From contig NZ_FNUC01000003.1 of assembly GCF_900106035.1 (NCBI RefSeq), forward strand, positions 2,349,501 to 2,413,500: a stretch of DNA of 64,000 nt, in the 5' to 3' direction. Each line of letters starts with the position of its first letter. The first letter of the stretch is position 1. The notes beneath the pieces are model-generated. The model did no database searches, was not told where the DNA came from, and saw only the letters and a list, made by a program, of their open reading frames with translations. Of this stretch, positions 25,844 through 35,279 are shown one piece after another. This stretch comes from Jiangella alba (GTDB taxonomy: Bacteria > Actinomycetota > Actinomycetes > Jiangellales > Jiangellaceae). Both the position numbers and the translations under genes were made by a program.

Positions 25844-26773
25844 ATGCGTGTGCTGTTCGCCGGAACCCCCGAGGTCGCCGTCCCGTCGCTGCGGGCGGTG
25901 CTGGGGTCGCGGCACGAGGTCGTCGCTGTGCTGACCCGGCCCGACGCTCCGGCGGGGCGGGGCCGCCGGCTGACCCCGTCGCCGGTGGCGGAGGTGGCCG
26001 CGGAGGCCGGCGTCGAGGTGCTGAAGCCGGGCAGGCCGCGCGACCCCGAGTTCCTCGACCGGCTGGGCGAGCTGGCGCCCGACTGCGCGCCGATCGTCGC
26101 GTACGGCGGGCTGATCCCGCCCGCGGCGCTGGAGGTGCCCAAGCACGGCTGGGTGAACCTGCACTTCTCGCTGCTGCCCGCGTGGCGTGGCGCGGCGCCG
26201 GTGCAGCACGCGGTGCTGGCCGGCGACGACATCACCGGCGCGTGCACGTTCCAGCTCGAGGAGGGCCTCGACACTGGGCCGGTGTACGGGCTGGTCACCG
26301 AGGAGATCCGGCCCACCGACACCAGCGGCGACCTGCTGCACCGGCTGTCGCTGTCCGGCGCCGACCTGCTGGTGCGCACGCTCGACGGCATCGACGACGG
26401 CTCGCTGCGCCCGCAGCCGCAGCCGTCCGACGGCGTGTCGCTGGCGCCGAAGCTGACCGTCGACGACGCGCGGGTCGACTGGTCGACGCCGGCCCTGCGG
26501 GTCGACCGCGTGGTGCGCGGCTGCACCCCGGCGCCCGGCGCGTGGACGACGTTCCGGGGCGAGCGGCTGAAGCTGCGCCCAGTCCAGCTCGAGCGCGGCC
26601 GCGACGGCCTGGCGCCCGGCGAGGTCGTGGTCGAGAAGTCCGGCGTGCGCGTCGGCACCGGCAGCCACGCCGTCGTGCTGGGTGAGGTGCAGCCGCAGGG
26701 CAAGAAGGCGATGCCGGCGGCCGACTGGGCCCGCGGCGTCCGCCCGGAGCCGGGGGAGCGGCTCGGCGCGTGA
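25844..26773 (+). CDS. fmt: Methionyl-tRNA formyltransferase
   Basis: 309 residues, normal length. Formyl-transferase domain (1-about 185) with the catalytic [17 protein letters not shown] block and the downstream GLDTGPV; the C-terminal OB domain binds tRNA. Transfers a formyl group from 10-formyl-THF to initiator Met-tRNA in the cytoplasm. The typical Asn-His-Asp active-site set is present (N and H in VNLHF, D in the following AGDDITG). GTGA overlap with rsmB, as in many bacteria; peptide deformylase is not next to it. Confidence 0.96.
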   Translation: MRVLFAGTPEVAVPSLRAVLGSRHEVVAVLTRPDAPAGRGRRLTPSPVAEVAAEAGVEVLKPGRPRDPEFLDRLGELAPDCAPIVAYGGLIPPAALEVPKHGWVNLHFSLLPAWRGAAPVQHAVLAGDDITGACTFQLEEGLDTGPVYGLVTEEIRPTDTSGDLLHRLSLSGADLLVRTLDGIDDGSLRPQPQPSDGVSLAPKLTVDDARVDWSTPALRVDRVVRGCTPAPGAWTTFRGERLKLRPVQLERGRDGLAPGEVVVEKSGVRVGTGSHAVVLGEVQPQGKKAMPAADWARGVRPEPGERLGA

Positions 26774-28119
26774 AGGGCGACTCTCCCCGCGAGGCCGCGT
26801 TCGAGGTCCTGCGCGCCGTCTCGGCCGACGACGCCTACGCCAACCTCGCCATGCCCGCGGCGCTGCGCCGGCACGAGCTGCGCGGCCGCGACGCCGCGCT
26901 GGCGACCGAGCTGGGGTACGGCGCGCTGCGCGGCCAGGGCAGTTACGACGCCGTCATCGCGGCCTGCGTGACGCGGCCGATCGAGGACCTCGACCCGCCG
27001 CTGCTCGACGCGCTGCGGCTCGGCGCCCACCAGCTGCTGGCCACCAGGGTCCCGCCGCACGCGGCGGTGTCGACGACGGTGAACCTGGTCCGGCGGCACG
27101 TCAACGAGGGCGCGGCGCGCCTGGCCAACGCGGTGCTGCGGCGCATCGGCGAGCGCGACCTCGACGGCTGGGCGGCCGAGCTGGCCCCGGCGCGCGACGC
27201 CGACCTCACCGGCTACCTGGCCTTCCGGCACGCCCACCCGCTGTGGATCGTCCGGGCCCTGCACGACGCCCTGGGCGGCGACGACGCGGAGCTGGAGGCG
27301 GCGCTGCGGGCCGACAACGAGCCGGCCGGCGTGACGCTGGCGGTGCGGCCCGGGCGCGGCACCGTCGACGAGCTGGTCGAGTCCGGCGCGCGGCCCACCC
27401 GCTGGTCGCCGTACGGCGCCGTCGTCGAGTCCGGGTCGCCGGCCCGGCTGGCCGCCGTCCGCGAGGGCCGGGCCGGGGTGCAGGACGAGGGCAGCCAGCT
27501 GGTCGCGCTCGCGCTGGCCGCAGCGCCCGTCGAGCCGCCGGACGAGCGCTGGCTGGACCTGTGCGCGGGGCCCGGCGGCAAGGCCGCGCTGCTGGCCGGC
27601 CTGCTGACGCAGACCGGTGGCCGGCTGCTCGCCGTCGAGCAGCACGAGCACCGCGCCCGGCTGGTCGCGCAGGCGCTGGCCGGCGACCTCGGCGAGCACG
27701 AGGTGCTGGTCGCCGACGCCACCCAGCCGAACTGGCCCGAGGCCGACTTCGACCGCGTCCTGCTCGACGCGCCGTGCACCGGGCTGGGCGCGCTGCGGCG
27801 CCGGCCCGAGGCGCGCTGGCGCCGCCGTCCCGCCGACGTCGCCGGGCTGCGGCGGCTGCAGTCCGGCCTGCTGCGGTCGGCGCTGTGGTCGGTGCGCCCC
27901 GGCGGGCTGGTCGCGTACGTCACCTGCTCGCCGCACCTGGCCGAGACGGTCACGGTGGTCGACGACGTCCTGGCCGGCCGTTCCGACGTCGAGCGCATCG
28001 ACGCGCGGCCCTACCTTCCCGGCGTCCCCGATCTCGGCGACGGCCCCGATGTCCAGCTGTGGCCGCACCGGCACGGCACCGACGCGATGTACCTGGCGCT
28101 GCTGCGCCGGACGGAGTGA
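26770..28119 (+). CDS. rsmB: 16S rRNA (cytosine-967-C5)-methyltransferase
   Basis: 449 residues. N-terminal NusB-like RNA-binding domain (about 1-150) and C-terminal SAM-dependent methyltransferase (about 240-449) with SAM motif [16 protein letters not shown]. Two catalytic cysteines are visible: C336 in DAPCTGLG (motif IV) and C386 in YVTCSPH (motif VI, the nucleophile). GTG start overlaps fmt by 4 bp. The usual fmt-rsmB pair; the next gene starts one base after its stop. Confidence 0.95.
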   Translation: MKGDSPREAAFEVLRAVSADDAYANLAMPAALRRHELRGRDAALATELGYGALRGQGSYDAVIAACVTRPIEDLDPPLLDALRLGAHQLLATRVPPHAAVSTTVNLVRRHVNEGAARLANAVLRRIGERDLDGWAAELAPARDADLTGYLAFRHAHPLWIVRALHDALGGDDAELEAALRADNEPAGVTLAVRPGRGTVDELVESGARPTRWSPYGAVVESGSPARLAAVREGRAGVQDEGSQLVALALAAAPVEPPDERWLDLCAGPGGKAALLAGLLTQTGGRLLAVEQHEHRARLVAQALAGDLGEHEVLVADATQPNWPEADFDRVLLDAPCTGLGALRRRPEARWRRRPADVAGLRRLQSGLLRSALWSVRPGGLVAYVTCSPHLAETVTVVDDVLAGRSDVERIDARPYLPGVPDLGDGPDVQLWPHRHGTDAMYLALLRRTE

Positions 28120-28120
28120 C

Positions 28121-28654
28121 ATGACCTACCGTTACGACCTCGCCGGCGACGACGACGTGGCGGCCATCGCGGCCGTGCACACGCTGAGCTGGCGCTCGGC
28201 CTACCGCGGGCACGTGCCCGACGAGTTCCTCGATGGTGACCTCGCCGGCGGCCACCTCGCCGGCTGGACGCAGCGCTTCGCCGATCGCGCCGGCACGCTG
28301 ACCGTCGTCGCCCGCGACGCCGGCGGCGAGGTCGCCGGGTTCGTGCACACCATGGTCGACCACGACCCCGAGCTCGGCAGCCTCGTCGACAACCTGCACG
28401 TCCGGCCGGACCGCAAGCGCTCCGGCATCGGCCGGCGCCTGCTGGCCGAGATCGCGGCCCGGCTCCAGGACGCCGGCGCGGGGGACCGGCTGTACCTGGA
28501 CGTCATCGAGGCCAACGAGCCGGCCCGGAACTTCTACGTCGCCGTGGGCGGCAAGGAGATCGGACGCAGCACCGAGAGCTTCGGCGAGCACGAGGTGCCC
28601 GTCCTGGTGTTCGCCTGGACGTCACTGGACGCGCTCGCTGGGCCGGCCCGGTGA
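28121..28654 (+). CDS. GNAT-family N-acetyltransferase
   Basis: 177 residues. The acetyl-CoA-binding motif A is clear: VDNLHVRPDRKRSGIGRRLL, followed by LYLDVIEANEPARNFYVAVG (motif B). Substrate unknown. It begins one base after the rsmB stop and its own stop overlaps the next gene (GTGA), so it is cotranslated with rsmB and the NUDIX gene. Confidence 0.9.
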   Translation: MTYRYDLAGDDDVAAIAAVHTLSWRSAYRGHVPDEFLDGDLAGGHLAGWTQRFADRAGTLTVVARDAGGEVAGFVHTMVDHDPELGSLVDNLHVRPDRKRSGIGRRLLAEIAARLQDAGAGDRLYLDVIEANEPARNFYVAVGGKEIGRSTESFGEHEVPVLVFAWTSLDALAGPAR

Positions 28655-29301
28655 GCGCGCCGCGCGACGAGCCGCTGCGCTGGCCCGTCACGGCGTCGGC
28701 GCACCGGTTCGAGGGCCGGGTCGTCGCGGTGCGCAGCGACACCGTCCGCTCGCCGGTCGACGGCAGCGAGTTCGTCCGCGACGTCGTCGTGCACCCCGGT
28801 GCGGTCGCCGTCGTCGCCGTCGACGAGGACGGCCGCGTGCTGGTCGTCCGGCAGTACCGGCACCCCGTCGGGCTGCGGCCGGTGGAGCTGCCGGCCGGGC
28901 TGCGCGACGTCGACGGTGAGCCGCCGCACGAGTCCGCCGCCCGCGAACTGTACGAGGAGGGGCACGTCCGCGCCGCCGACTGGCGGGTGCTGATCGACCT
29001 GCTCACCTCGCCCGGCATGACGGACGAGGCGATCCGGGTCTTCCTCGCCCGCGGCGTCGAGGTGCTGCCCGACGCCGACCGCTTCGCCGGCGAGCACGAG
29101 GAGGCCGACCTCGGCGTCGAGTGGGTGCCACTGGACGACCTGGTGGCGGCCGCGCTGGCCGGGAACGTGCAGAACGCGACGCTGGTCGCGGCCGTGCTGG
29201 CGGCGAAGGCCGCCCGCGACGGCGCCGGCTACGACGCGCTGCGCGCGGTCGGCGCGCCGTGGCCCTCGGGTGACAAGGACGGGGACAGCTCCGCCGGGTA
29301 G
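28651..29301 (+). CDS. NUDIX hydrolase (ADP-ribose pyrophosphatase-like)
   Basis: 216 residues with the ADPRase layout: [24 protein letters not shown] before the NUDIX box. The box reads [10 protein letters not shown], with the metal-binding RE..EE present but His in the place of the usual final Gly. Substrate presumably ADP-ribose or another nucleotide sugar. The C-terminal about 24 residues are encoded in the 73-bp overlap with the convergent gene. GTG start overlaps the GNAT stop. Confidence 0.86.
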   Translation: MSAPRDEPLRWPVTASAHRFEGRVVAVRSDTVRSPVDGSEFVRDVVVHPGAVAVVAVDEDGRVLVVRQYRHPVGLRPVELPAGLRDVDGEPPHESAARELYEEGHVRAADWRVLIDLLTSPGMTDEAIRVFLARGVEVLPDADRFAGEHEEADLGVEWVPLDDLVAAALAGNVQNATLVAAVLAAKAARDGAGYDALRAVGAPWPSGDKDGDSSAG

Positions 29302-29885
29302 TCCAGCCCCAGCCGGTCCAGCTCGGCTCGCGCCAGCGCTTGGACGGCGGCGGTGTCACCCGCGCGCCACCCGGCCACCAGCCCGCCGCCGATGCGCGGC
29401 AGCCGCGCCGTCGCCAGCGCCCGTGCCGACAGCAGGTCGTCGCGGTCGGGGAAGGCCAGGACGGCCCGGGCGTCGGACGCGGCGCGGTACCAGAGCACCC
29501 GCGGCCGCACCCATACGTACGCCGCCGCGGCCAGCGCCAGCACGATCACCACCAGCCCGATCACGTCGCCGGCCCGCTCGATCGAGGCCGCCGTGCTGGC
29601 ACCGGACGCGCTCATCCGCCCCGCGGCGTCGGCCGCCCGCCGCAGCGACTCGGACAGCGCGTCGCCGGCCAGCGGGACCCGGGCGATCGAGTCGGCGGTG
29701 TCGGCCAGCGCGTCGGCCAGCGCGCCGGCGGTGGTCTCGAGGAACGTGGCCGGGCGGGTCCGGGACCGGATCGAGTGCCGGACGGCCAGCCCGGCGGCGA
29801 TCATGCCCGCGCACCACAACGGGCCGAGCACGTCGGCGAGGAGCTGTCGTCTCCGCCGCTGCGGGCGGTCGGCGTAGAAGCGCAT
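29229..29885 (-). CDS. Membrane protein of unknown function, two transmembrane helices
   Basis: 218 residues. A basic N-terminus (RPQRRRRQ) precedes helix 1 (about 16-36). A helical, Ala-rich periplasmic region follows (about 45-105, with heptad-like [16 protein letters not shown]). Helix 2 ([19 protein letters not shown], about 108-126) precedes a cytoplasmic tail ending in a repeat-like helical segment. I do not recognise a family. No SD of note. It faces away from ald and overlaps the NUDIX gene at the 3' end. Confidence 0.65.
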   Translation of the reverse strand: MRFYADRPQRRRRQLLADVLGPLWCAGMIAAGLAVRHSIRSRTRPATFLETTAGALADALADTADSIARVPLAGDALSESLRRAADAAGRMSASGASTAASIERAGDVIGLVVIVLALAAAAYVWVRPRVLWYRAASDARAVLAFPDRDDLLSARALATARLPRIGGGLVAGWRAGDTAAVQALARAELDRLGLDYPAELSPSLSPEGHGAPTARSAS

Positions 29886-29959
29886 GGCAGAGGTCTACCG
29901 CAGTGCCCGGAAATCCTCGCGCCAGGCGTGGTTCCGGAGCGAAAATGTGGGGGTGTTCA

Positions 29960-29978
29960 CTTGTCATGACGGGACAAG
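29960..29978. promoter_or_regulatory. Dyad 1 upstream of ald
   Basis: CTTGTC-ATGACGG-GACAAG is a perfect 6-bp inverted repeat with 7-bp spacing in the region between the membrane protein gene and ald. Confidence 0.55.
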
Positions 29979-29989
29979 GACGGCGCGAC

Positions 29990-30009
29990 GCGAGTCGATC
30001 TAGACTCGC
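29990..30009. promoter_or_regulatory. Dyad 2 upstream of ald, overlapping a possible -10
   Basis: GCGAGTC-GATCTA-GACTCGC is a perfect 7-bp inverted repeat with 6-bp spacing. TAGACT inside it (30001-30006) fits a -10 box about 65 bases before the ald start, so a bound regulator would block or contact RNA polymerase. Confidence 0.6.
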
Positions 30010-30071
30010 CCCGCGGTCCACACGGGGCGGCGTCCCGACAGCGTCGTCGGGAGTACGAGAGGTGGAACCCA

Positions 30072-31187
30072 GTGCTGGTCGGCATCCCAACCGAGGTGAA
30101 GAACAACGAGTACCGGGTGGCCATCACGCCGGCCGGCGTGCACGAGTTCGTCCGCAACGGCCACGACGTGCTGGTGCAGGCCGGCGCCGGGCTCGGCTCG
30201 TCGGTCCGCGACGAGGAGTACGTCGCGGCGGGCGCCCGCATCGCGCCCGACGCCGACGCCGTCTGGGCGGCGGCCGACCTGGTGCTGAAGGTCAAGGAGC
30301 CGGTCGCGGACGAGTACCACCGCATGCGCCGCGACCAGGTGCTGTTCACCTACCTGCACCTCGCCGCGTCGCTGGAGTGCACGCAGGCGCTGCTCGACTC
30401 CGGCATCACGGCGGTCGCCTACGAGACGGTCGAGACGGCCGACGGGCACCTGCCGCTGCTGGCGCCGATGAGCGAGGTGGCCGGGCGCATGGCGACGCAG
30501 GTCGGGGCGCACGTGCTGGAGCGGGCACAGGGCGGTCGCGGCGTGCTGATCGGCGGCGTGCCGGGGGTGAAGTCGGCGAAGGTGGTCGTCATCGGCGCCG
30601 GCATGGCCGGCATGAACGCCGCCGTCATCGCCATGGGCATGCAGGCCGACGTCTCGGTGCTGGACAAGAACGTCGCCCGGCTGCGCGACGTCGAAGAGCT
30701 CTACGGCGGCAAGGCGCAGACCATCGCGTCGAACCTGTACGAGATCGAGACCGCGGTCGTCGACGCCGACCTCGTCATCGGCGCCGTGCTGGTGCCGGGC
30801 GCGAAGGCGCCGACGCTGGTCTCCGACGACCTGGTGTCGCGCATGCGGCCCGGCAGCGTGCTCGTCGACATCGCCATCGACCAGGGCGGCTGCTTCGAGA
30901 GCTCGCGGCCCACCACGCACGACGACCCGACCTTCCGGGTGCACGAGTCGATCTTCTACTGTGTCGCGAACATGCCCGGCGCGGTGCCGCACACCTCGAC
31001 GTACGCGCTGACGAACGTCACGCTGCCGTACGCCGTCGAGCTGGCCAACCGGGGCTGGCGCGACGCCGCGCGAGCCGACGCGGTGCTGGCGAAGGGCGTG
31101 AACGTGCACGACGGCGCTATCGTCTACGAGCCGGTCGCCGAGGCGCACGGCCTGCCGTCCGTCCCGCTGGAGAAGGTCCTGCACTAG
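30072..31187 (+). CDS. ald: Alanine dehydrogenase
   Basis: 371 residues, the family's standard length. Substrate and catalytic residues are in the exact canonical positions: R15, K75 and H96, with the nucleotide-binding [14 protein letters not shown] and the loop [11 protein letters not shown] carrying the catalytic Asp. Interconverts L-alanine with pyruvate and ammonia using NAD; used for alanine catabolism and, under low oxygen, NADH balance. GTG start with SD GAGAGGTGG. Two dyads upstream point to control by a specific regulator (AldR/Lrp-like in mycobacteria); no such regulator gene adjoins. Confidence 0.96.
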   Translation: MLVGIPTEVKNNEYRVAITPAGVHEFVRNGHDVLVQAGAGLGSSVRDEEYVAAGARIAPDADAVWAAADLVLKVKEPVADEYHRMRRDQVLFTYLHLAASLECTQALLDSGITAVAYETVETADGHLPLLAPMSEVAGRMATQVGAHVLERAQGGRGVLIGGVPGVKSAKVVVIGAGMAGMNAAVIAMGMQADVSVLDKNVARLRDVEELYGGKAQTIASNLYEIETAVVDADLVIGAVLVPGAKAPTLVSDDLVSRMRPGSVLVDIAIDQGGCFESSRPTTHDDPTFRVHESIFYCVANMPGAVPHTSTYALTNVTLPYAVELANRGWRDAARADAVLAKGVNVHDGAIVYEPVAEAHGLPSVPLEKVLH

Positions 31188-31229
31188 ATCGGTCTCCGGC
31201 AGCAGCCGCATCAACGGGAGCCGCCACCG

Positions 31230-32210
31230 ATGGACACCACCGAGTCCGCGCTGGAACGTGCCGTCCGCGGCTACCTCGACCACCTCGCCGTCGAGCGCGG
31301 GCTGGCCGCCAACACGCTCGCCTCCTACCGCCGCGACCTGCGGCGTTACACCGAGTTCCTGCGCGATCGCGGCCGCGAGGCGCCGGAGAAGGTCGAGGAG
31401 GAGGACGTCACCGCGTTCCTGCGCAGCCTGCGCGAGGGCTCCGAGTCCCGCGTCGCGCTCAGCGCGACCTCGGCGGCGCGCACCGTCGTCGCCGTCCGCG
31501 GGCTGCACCGGTTCCTGCACCGGGAGGGGCTGTCCGACGGCGACCCGGCCGGCGGGGTCCGCCCGCCGACGCCGCCGCGGCGGCTGCCCAAGGCGATCCC
31601 GCTGGCCCAGGTCGAACGGCTGCTGGAGGCGGCGTCGGCCGGCGAGGGGCCGCGGGTGCTGCGCGACCGCGCGCTGCTCGAGGTGCTCTACGGCTGCGGC
31701 GCGCGCATCTCCGAGGCGGTCGGCCTCGACCGCGACGACCTCGACGCGGAGTCCGGGACGGTGCTGCTGCGCGGCAAGGGCGGCAAGGACCGCGTCGTCC
31801 CGCTGGGCAGCTACGCCTGGGAGGCCGTCGACGCCTACCTGGTCCGGGCCCGCCCGGCGCTGGTCGGCACCGGGCGGGGGACGCCGGCGCTCTTTCTCAA
31901 CGCCCGCGGCGGGCGGCTGTCGCGGCAGAGCGCGTGGACGGTGCTGCGGACGGCGGCCGCGCGGGCCGGGCTGTCCACCACCGTCACCCCGCACACGTTG
32001 CGGCACTCGTTCGCGACGCACCTGCTGGAGGGCGGTGCGGACGTCAGGGTGGTGCAGGAGCTGCTCGGGCACGCCTCGGTCACGACCACCCAGGTGTACA
32101 CGCTGGTGACCGTCGACCAGCTGCGTGAGGTCTATGTGGCCGCGCACCCGCGCGCCCGCAGCTCGGCGGCGCCCGCGCGAGGTAGGCTCCCGTCCCAGGA
32201 CGAAGCGTAG
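31230..32210 (+). CDS. xerD: Tyrosine recombinase XerD
   Basis: 326 residues. N-terminal SAM-like core-binding domain (about 5-100) and catalytic domain with all active residues: R159 (GARISE), K183 (RGKGGKDR), H255 and R258 (HTLRHSFA), H281 (LGHAS) and nucleophile Y290 (VYTLV). Resolves chromosome dimers at dif with XerC. Although it looks like an integrase, its place in the ald-xerD-parA-scpA-scpB block shows it is the housekeeping enzyme. The last about 20 residues are Arg/Ser/Pro-rich and contain the putative parA promoter. Confidence 0.94.
   Translation: MDTTESALERAVRGYLDHLAVERGLAANTLASYRRDLRRYTEFLRDRGREAPEKVEEEDVTAFLRSLREGSESRVALSATSAARTVVAVRGLHRFLHREGLSDGDPAGGVRPPTPPRRLPKAIPLAQVERLLEAASAGEGPRVLRDRALLEVLYGCGARISEAVGLDRDDLDAESGTVLLRGKGGKDRVVPLGSYAWEAVDAYLVRARPALVGTGRGTPALFLNARGGRLSRQSAWTVLRTAAARAGLSTTVTPHTLRHSFATHLLEGGADVRVVQELLGHASVTTTQVYTLVTVDQLREVYVAAHPRARSSAAPARGRLPSQDEA
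32183..32188 (+). promoter_or_regulatory. Possible -10 box (TAGGCT) for parA
   Basis: TAGGCT inside the end of xerD, about 60 bases before the parA GTG. Same hexamer as at carbamate kinase and fmt, but with a normal leader and an SD (GAGGAG) before the start. Confidence 0.35.
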
Positions 32211-32248
32211 AAGGCCACTCAAACGACCATCGAGGAGCTCTGAACGAC

Positions 32249-33154
32249 GTGGCACCCTCGAAGCCGGACGCCGCGGGCGTGCTGCCGTTCGACACCGAGC
32301 CTGAGCTCGATCTCGGACCCACGCGCCGTCCCCCGGTCGACTTCCCGAAGCCCAAGCGGCTGGACCACCACGGCCCGGCGCGCATCGTCGCCATGTGCAA
32401 CCAGAAGGGCGGCGTCGGCAAGACCACCACCACCATCAACCTGGGCGCCGCGCTGGCCGACTACGGCCGCCGCGTGCTGCTGGTCGACTTCGACCCCCAG
32501 GGCGCGCTGTCGGTCGGTCTCGGCCTCGACGCGCACGACCTCGAGCTGTCGATCTACAACGTCCTGATGGACCCGTCGCTGCGGGCCGCCGACATCGTGC
32601 AGAAGACGCCGATCGACGGCATGGACCTCCTGCCCGCCAACATCGACCTCTCCGCGGCCGAGATCCAGCTGGTCACCGAGGTCGGCCGCGAGCAGGCGCT
32701 CGGCCGCATCCTCAAGCCGCTGGCCGGCGAGTACGACCTCATGCTGATCGACTGCCAGCCGTCGCTGGGGCTGCTGACGGTCAACGCGCTCACCGCCGCC
32801 GACGGCGTGGTCGTGCCGCTGGAGTGCGAGTACTTCGCGCTGCGCGGGGTGGCGCTGCTGCAGGAGACCATCGAGAAGGTGCGCGACCGCCTGAACCCCG
32901 ACCTGCAGATCGAGGGCCTGCTGGCCACCATGTACGACTCCCGCACGGTGCACGGCCGCGAGGTGCTGTCGCGGCTGGTCGAGGCGTTCGGCGACAAGGT
33001 CTTCCACACCGTCATCGGCCGCACCGTCCGGTTCCCCGAGACCACCGTCGCCGGCCTGCCGATCACCAGCTTCGCCCCGTCCTCGCGCGGCGCCTCGGCC
33101 TACCGTCAGCTGGCCCGCGAGGTCCTGGCCCGCTGGGAGCCGGCCCGCCCGTGA
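32249..33154 (+). CDS. ParA-family chromosome-partition-like ATPase
   Basis: 301 residues. A disordered N-terminus of about 45 residues leads to the deviant Walker A NQKGGVGKTTTT, then VDFDPQGALS and LMLIDCQPSLGLL (Walker B). It is the ParA/Soj type that forms nucleoid-bound dimers, but no ParB gene follows; instead it overlaps scpA by 4 bp. This orphan ParA next to scpAB is conserved in actinobacteria and is probably a second ParA, distinct from the parAB near the origin. GTG start; SD GAGGAG is 11 bases away. Confidence 0.9.
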   Translation: MAPSKPDAAGVLPFDTEPELDLGPTRRPPVDFPKPKRLDHHGPARIVAMCNQKGGVGKTTTTINLGAALADYGRRVLLVDFDPQGALSVGLGLDAHDLELSIYNVLMDPSLRAADIVQKTPIDGMDLLPANIDLSAAEIQLVTEVGREQALGRILKPLAGEYDLMLIDCQPSLGLLTVNALTAADGVVVPLECEYFALRGVALLQETIEKVRDRLNPDLQIEGLLATMYDSRTVHGREVLSRLVEAFGDKVFHTVIGRTVRFPETTVAGLPITSFAPSSRGASAYRQLAREVLARWEPARP

Positions 33155-33978
33155 CGGACGCCACCACCCTGCTGATCGAGCCGGAGCAGGACGAGAGCTC
33201 GAAGTTCGAGGTGCACCTCGAGAACTTCGAGGGCCCCTTCGACCTGCTGCTCACGCTCATCGCCAAGCACAAGCTCGACGTCACCGAGGTGGCGTTGTCG
33301 CAGGTCACCGACGAGTTCATCGCGCACATCAAGGGGTCCGACTGGGACCTCGACGAGACCAGCGAGTTCCTCGTCGTCGCGGCGACGCTGCTCGACCTCA
33401 AGGCGGCCCGGCTGCTGCCCAGCGGCGAGGTCGAGGACGAGGACGACCTCGCGCTGCTCGAGGCGCGCGACCTGCTGTTCGCCCGGCTGCTGCAGTACAA
33501 GGCGTACAAGGAGGTCGCGAGCGTGCTGGCGGCCCGCTTCGCCGACGAGGCGCTGCGCTTCCCGCGCGCCGTCGGGCTGGAGGAGCGGTACGCGGCGCTG
33601 CTGCCCGAGGTGGTCGTCGGGCTGGGCCCGGAGGAGCTGGCCATGCTGGCGGCCAAGGTGCTCACGCCGAAGCCGCCGCCGCTGGTCGGGCTGGCGCACC
33701 TGCACCAGCCGCGGGTCAGCGTCCGCGAAGAGGCCGTCGTCGTCGTGGAGCGGCTGCGCCGGTGCCGAGTGCTGACGTTCCGCACGCTGGCCGCCGACTG
33801 CCCCACGACGCTGCACGTCGTGGCCCGGTTCCTGTCGCTGCTGGAGCTGTACCGCGAGAAGGCGGTGGCGTTCGAGCAGGTCGTCGCGCTCGGCGAGCTG
33901 ACGGTGCGATGGACCGGTGACGACGACGAGGACGTGCCGGTGAGCGCGGAATTCGACGAGGAGGCGGCAGGTGACTGA
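33151..33978 (+). CDS. scpA: Segregation and condensation protein A
   Basis: 275 residues. The kleisin of the SMC-ScpAB condensin. N-terminal FEGPFDLLLTLIAKHKLDVTEVALS is the family signature; the C-terminal winged-helix (about 190-250) binds the SMC head. The first 18 residues and the acidic tail (DDDEDVPVSAEFDEE) look disordered. GTG start overlapping the parA stop. Functions with ScpB directly downstream and Smc elsewhere in chromosome compaction. Confidence 0.95.
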   Translation: MTDATTLLIEPEQDESSKFEVHLENFEGPFDLLLTLIAKHKLDVTEVALSQVTDEFIAHIKGSDWDLDETSEFLVVAATLLDLKAARLLPSGEVEDEDDLALLEARDLLFARLLQYKAYKEVASVLAARFADEALRFPRAVGLEERYAALLPEVVVGLGPEELAMLAAKVLTPKPPPLVGLAHLHQPRVSVREEAVVVVERLRRCRVLTFRTLAADCPTTLHVVARFLSLLELYREKAVAFEQVVALGELTVRWTGDDDEDVPVSAEFDEEAAGD

Positions 33979-34534
33979 CACCGGCGAACCGGGGCTGCGC
34001 GCGTCGGTCGAGGCGATCCTGCTGGTCGTCGACGAGCCGATCGACGTCGTGACGCTGGCACAGGTGCTGGAGCGGTCCCGTGGCGAGATCACCGACGTGC
34101 TGGAGATCCTGCGCGACGAGTACGCCCGGCCCGGCCGCGGCTTCGAGCTGCGCGAGGTCGGCGGCGGCTGGCGGTTTTACACGCACGCCTCCTGCGCGCC
34201 CGTCGTCGAGCGGTTCGTCCTCGACGGCCAGCAGGCCAAGCTGACCCAGGCGGCGCTCGAGACGCTGGCCGTCGTCGCGTACCGGCAGCCGGTCAGCCGG
34301 GCCCGGGTGTCGGCCGTGCGCGGCGTCAACTGCGACGGCGTCATGCGCACGCTGATCGCCCGCGGGCTGGTCGCCGACGCCGGCGTCGACTCCGAGTCCG
34401 GCGCCTACCTGTACAGCACCACGCCCTACTTCCTGGAACGCCTCGGCATGGCCTCGATCGACGAGCTGCCGCCGCTGGCGCCGTACCTGCCCGACGCCGA
34501 TAGCATTGAGGAACGTGACACTGAGAATGCCTGA
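33971..34534 (+). CDS. scpB: Segregation and condensation protein B
   Basis: 187 residues of two winged helices that dimerise and clamp ScpA: LRASVEAILLVVDEPIDVVTLAQVL at the start, QAALETLAVVAYRQPVSRARVSAVRGVN in the middle, and YSTTPYFLERLG near the end. GTG start, 8-bp overlap with scpA. Its own 3' end overlaps the rluB start. Confidence 0.95.
   Translation: MTDTGEPGLRASVEAILLVVDEPIDVVTLAQVLERSRGEITDVLEILRDEYARPGRGFELREVGGGWRFYTHASCAPVVERFVLDGQQAKLTQAALETLAVVAYRQPVSRARVSAVRGVNCDGVMRTLIARGLVADAGVDSESGAYLYSTTPYFLERLGMASIDELPPLAPYLPDADSIEERDTENA
34501..34506 (+). promoter_or_regulatory. Possible -10 (TAGCAT) for leaderless rluB
   Basis: TAGCAT lies 8 bases before the GTG of rluB, inside scpB. 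Could give an additional internal promoter. Confidence 0.35.
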
Positions 34535-35279
34535 CGCCTCCGACAACGACGCGCAGGGTGTACGGCTGCAGAAGGTGCTCGCGGCGGCCGGGGTGGGCAG
34601 CCGGCGGGCCAGCGAGGCGCTCATCGCGGCCGGCCGGGTCGAGGTCGACGGCAAGGTCGTGCGCACGCTCGGCACCCGGGTCGACCCCACCACCGCCGTC
34701 ATCAAGGTCGACGGCTCGCGCATCACCACCGCCGAGGCCGGGCAGGTCTACCTCGCGCTGAACAAGCCGTCCGGCGTCGTCAGCTCGATGAGCGACCCCG
34801 AGGGCCGGCCCGATCTCGGCGGCTACGTCCGCGGCCGGCGCGAGCGGCTGTTCCACGTCGGGCGGCTCGACGCCGACACCGAGGGCCTCATCCTGCTCAC
34901 CAACGACGGCGAGCTGGCGCACCGGCTGGCGCACCCGTCGTACGAGGTGCTGAAGACCTACGTCGCCGAGGTGCCCGGTCCCGTCGCGCCGGCCCTCGGC
35001 CGCGAGCTGCGGGCCGGCATCGAGCTGGAGGACGGCCCGGTGCGGGTCGACTCCTTCCGCGTCGTGGGCCGGGTCGGCACCCGCGTCATGGTCGAGGTGG
35101 TGCTGCACGAGGGCCGCAAGCACATCGTGCGCCGCCTGCTGGAGGCCGTCGGGCACCCGGTGAAGCGGCTGGTCCGCACGCACGTCGGGCCGGTCGCGAT
35201 GGGCGACCTGCGCCCCGGCAACCTCCGCGTGCTGACCACGGCCGAGATCGCCGCGCTCTACCACGAGGTCGGCCTGTGA
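34515..35279 (+). CDS. rluB: 23S rRNA pseudouridine synthase (RluB family)
   Basis: 254 residues. S4 RNA-binding domain at about 14-60 (VRLQKVLAAAGVGSRRASEALI) and the RsuA/RluB catalytic domain with the nucleophilic Asp in GRLDADTEGLILLTNDGELAHRL. Modifies helix 89 uridine in 23S rRNA in E. coli; here the target is inferred. Three starts are in frame (TTG 34506, GTG 34515, ATG 34527). GTG is preferred for the GAGG and TAGCAT spacing. Confidence 0.9.
   Translation: MTLRMPDASDNDAQGVRLQKVLAAAGVGSRRASEALIAAGRVEVDGKVVRTLGTRVDPTTAVIKVDGSRITTAEAGQVYLALNKPSGVVSSMSDPEGRPDLGGYVRGRRERLFHVGRLDADTEGLILLTNDGELAHRLAHPSYEVLKTYVAEVPGPVAPALGRELRAGIELEDGPVRVDSFRVVGRVGTRVMVEVVLHEGRKHIVRRLLEAVGHPVKRLVRTHVGPVAMGDLRPGNLRVLTTAEIAALYHEVGL

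Noticed and set aside
31230-32210. Phage or island integrase
   Set aside because: Tyrosine recombinase is in the conserved ald-xerD-parA-scpA-scpB order, with no tRNA, att repeats or phage genes nearby.
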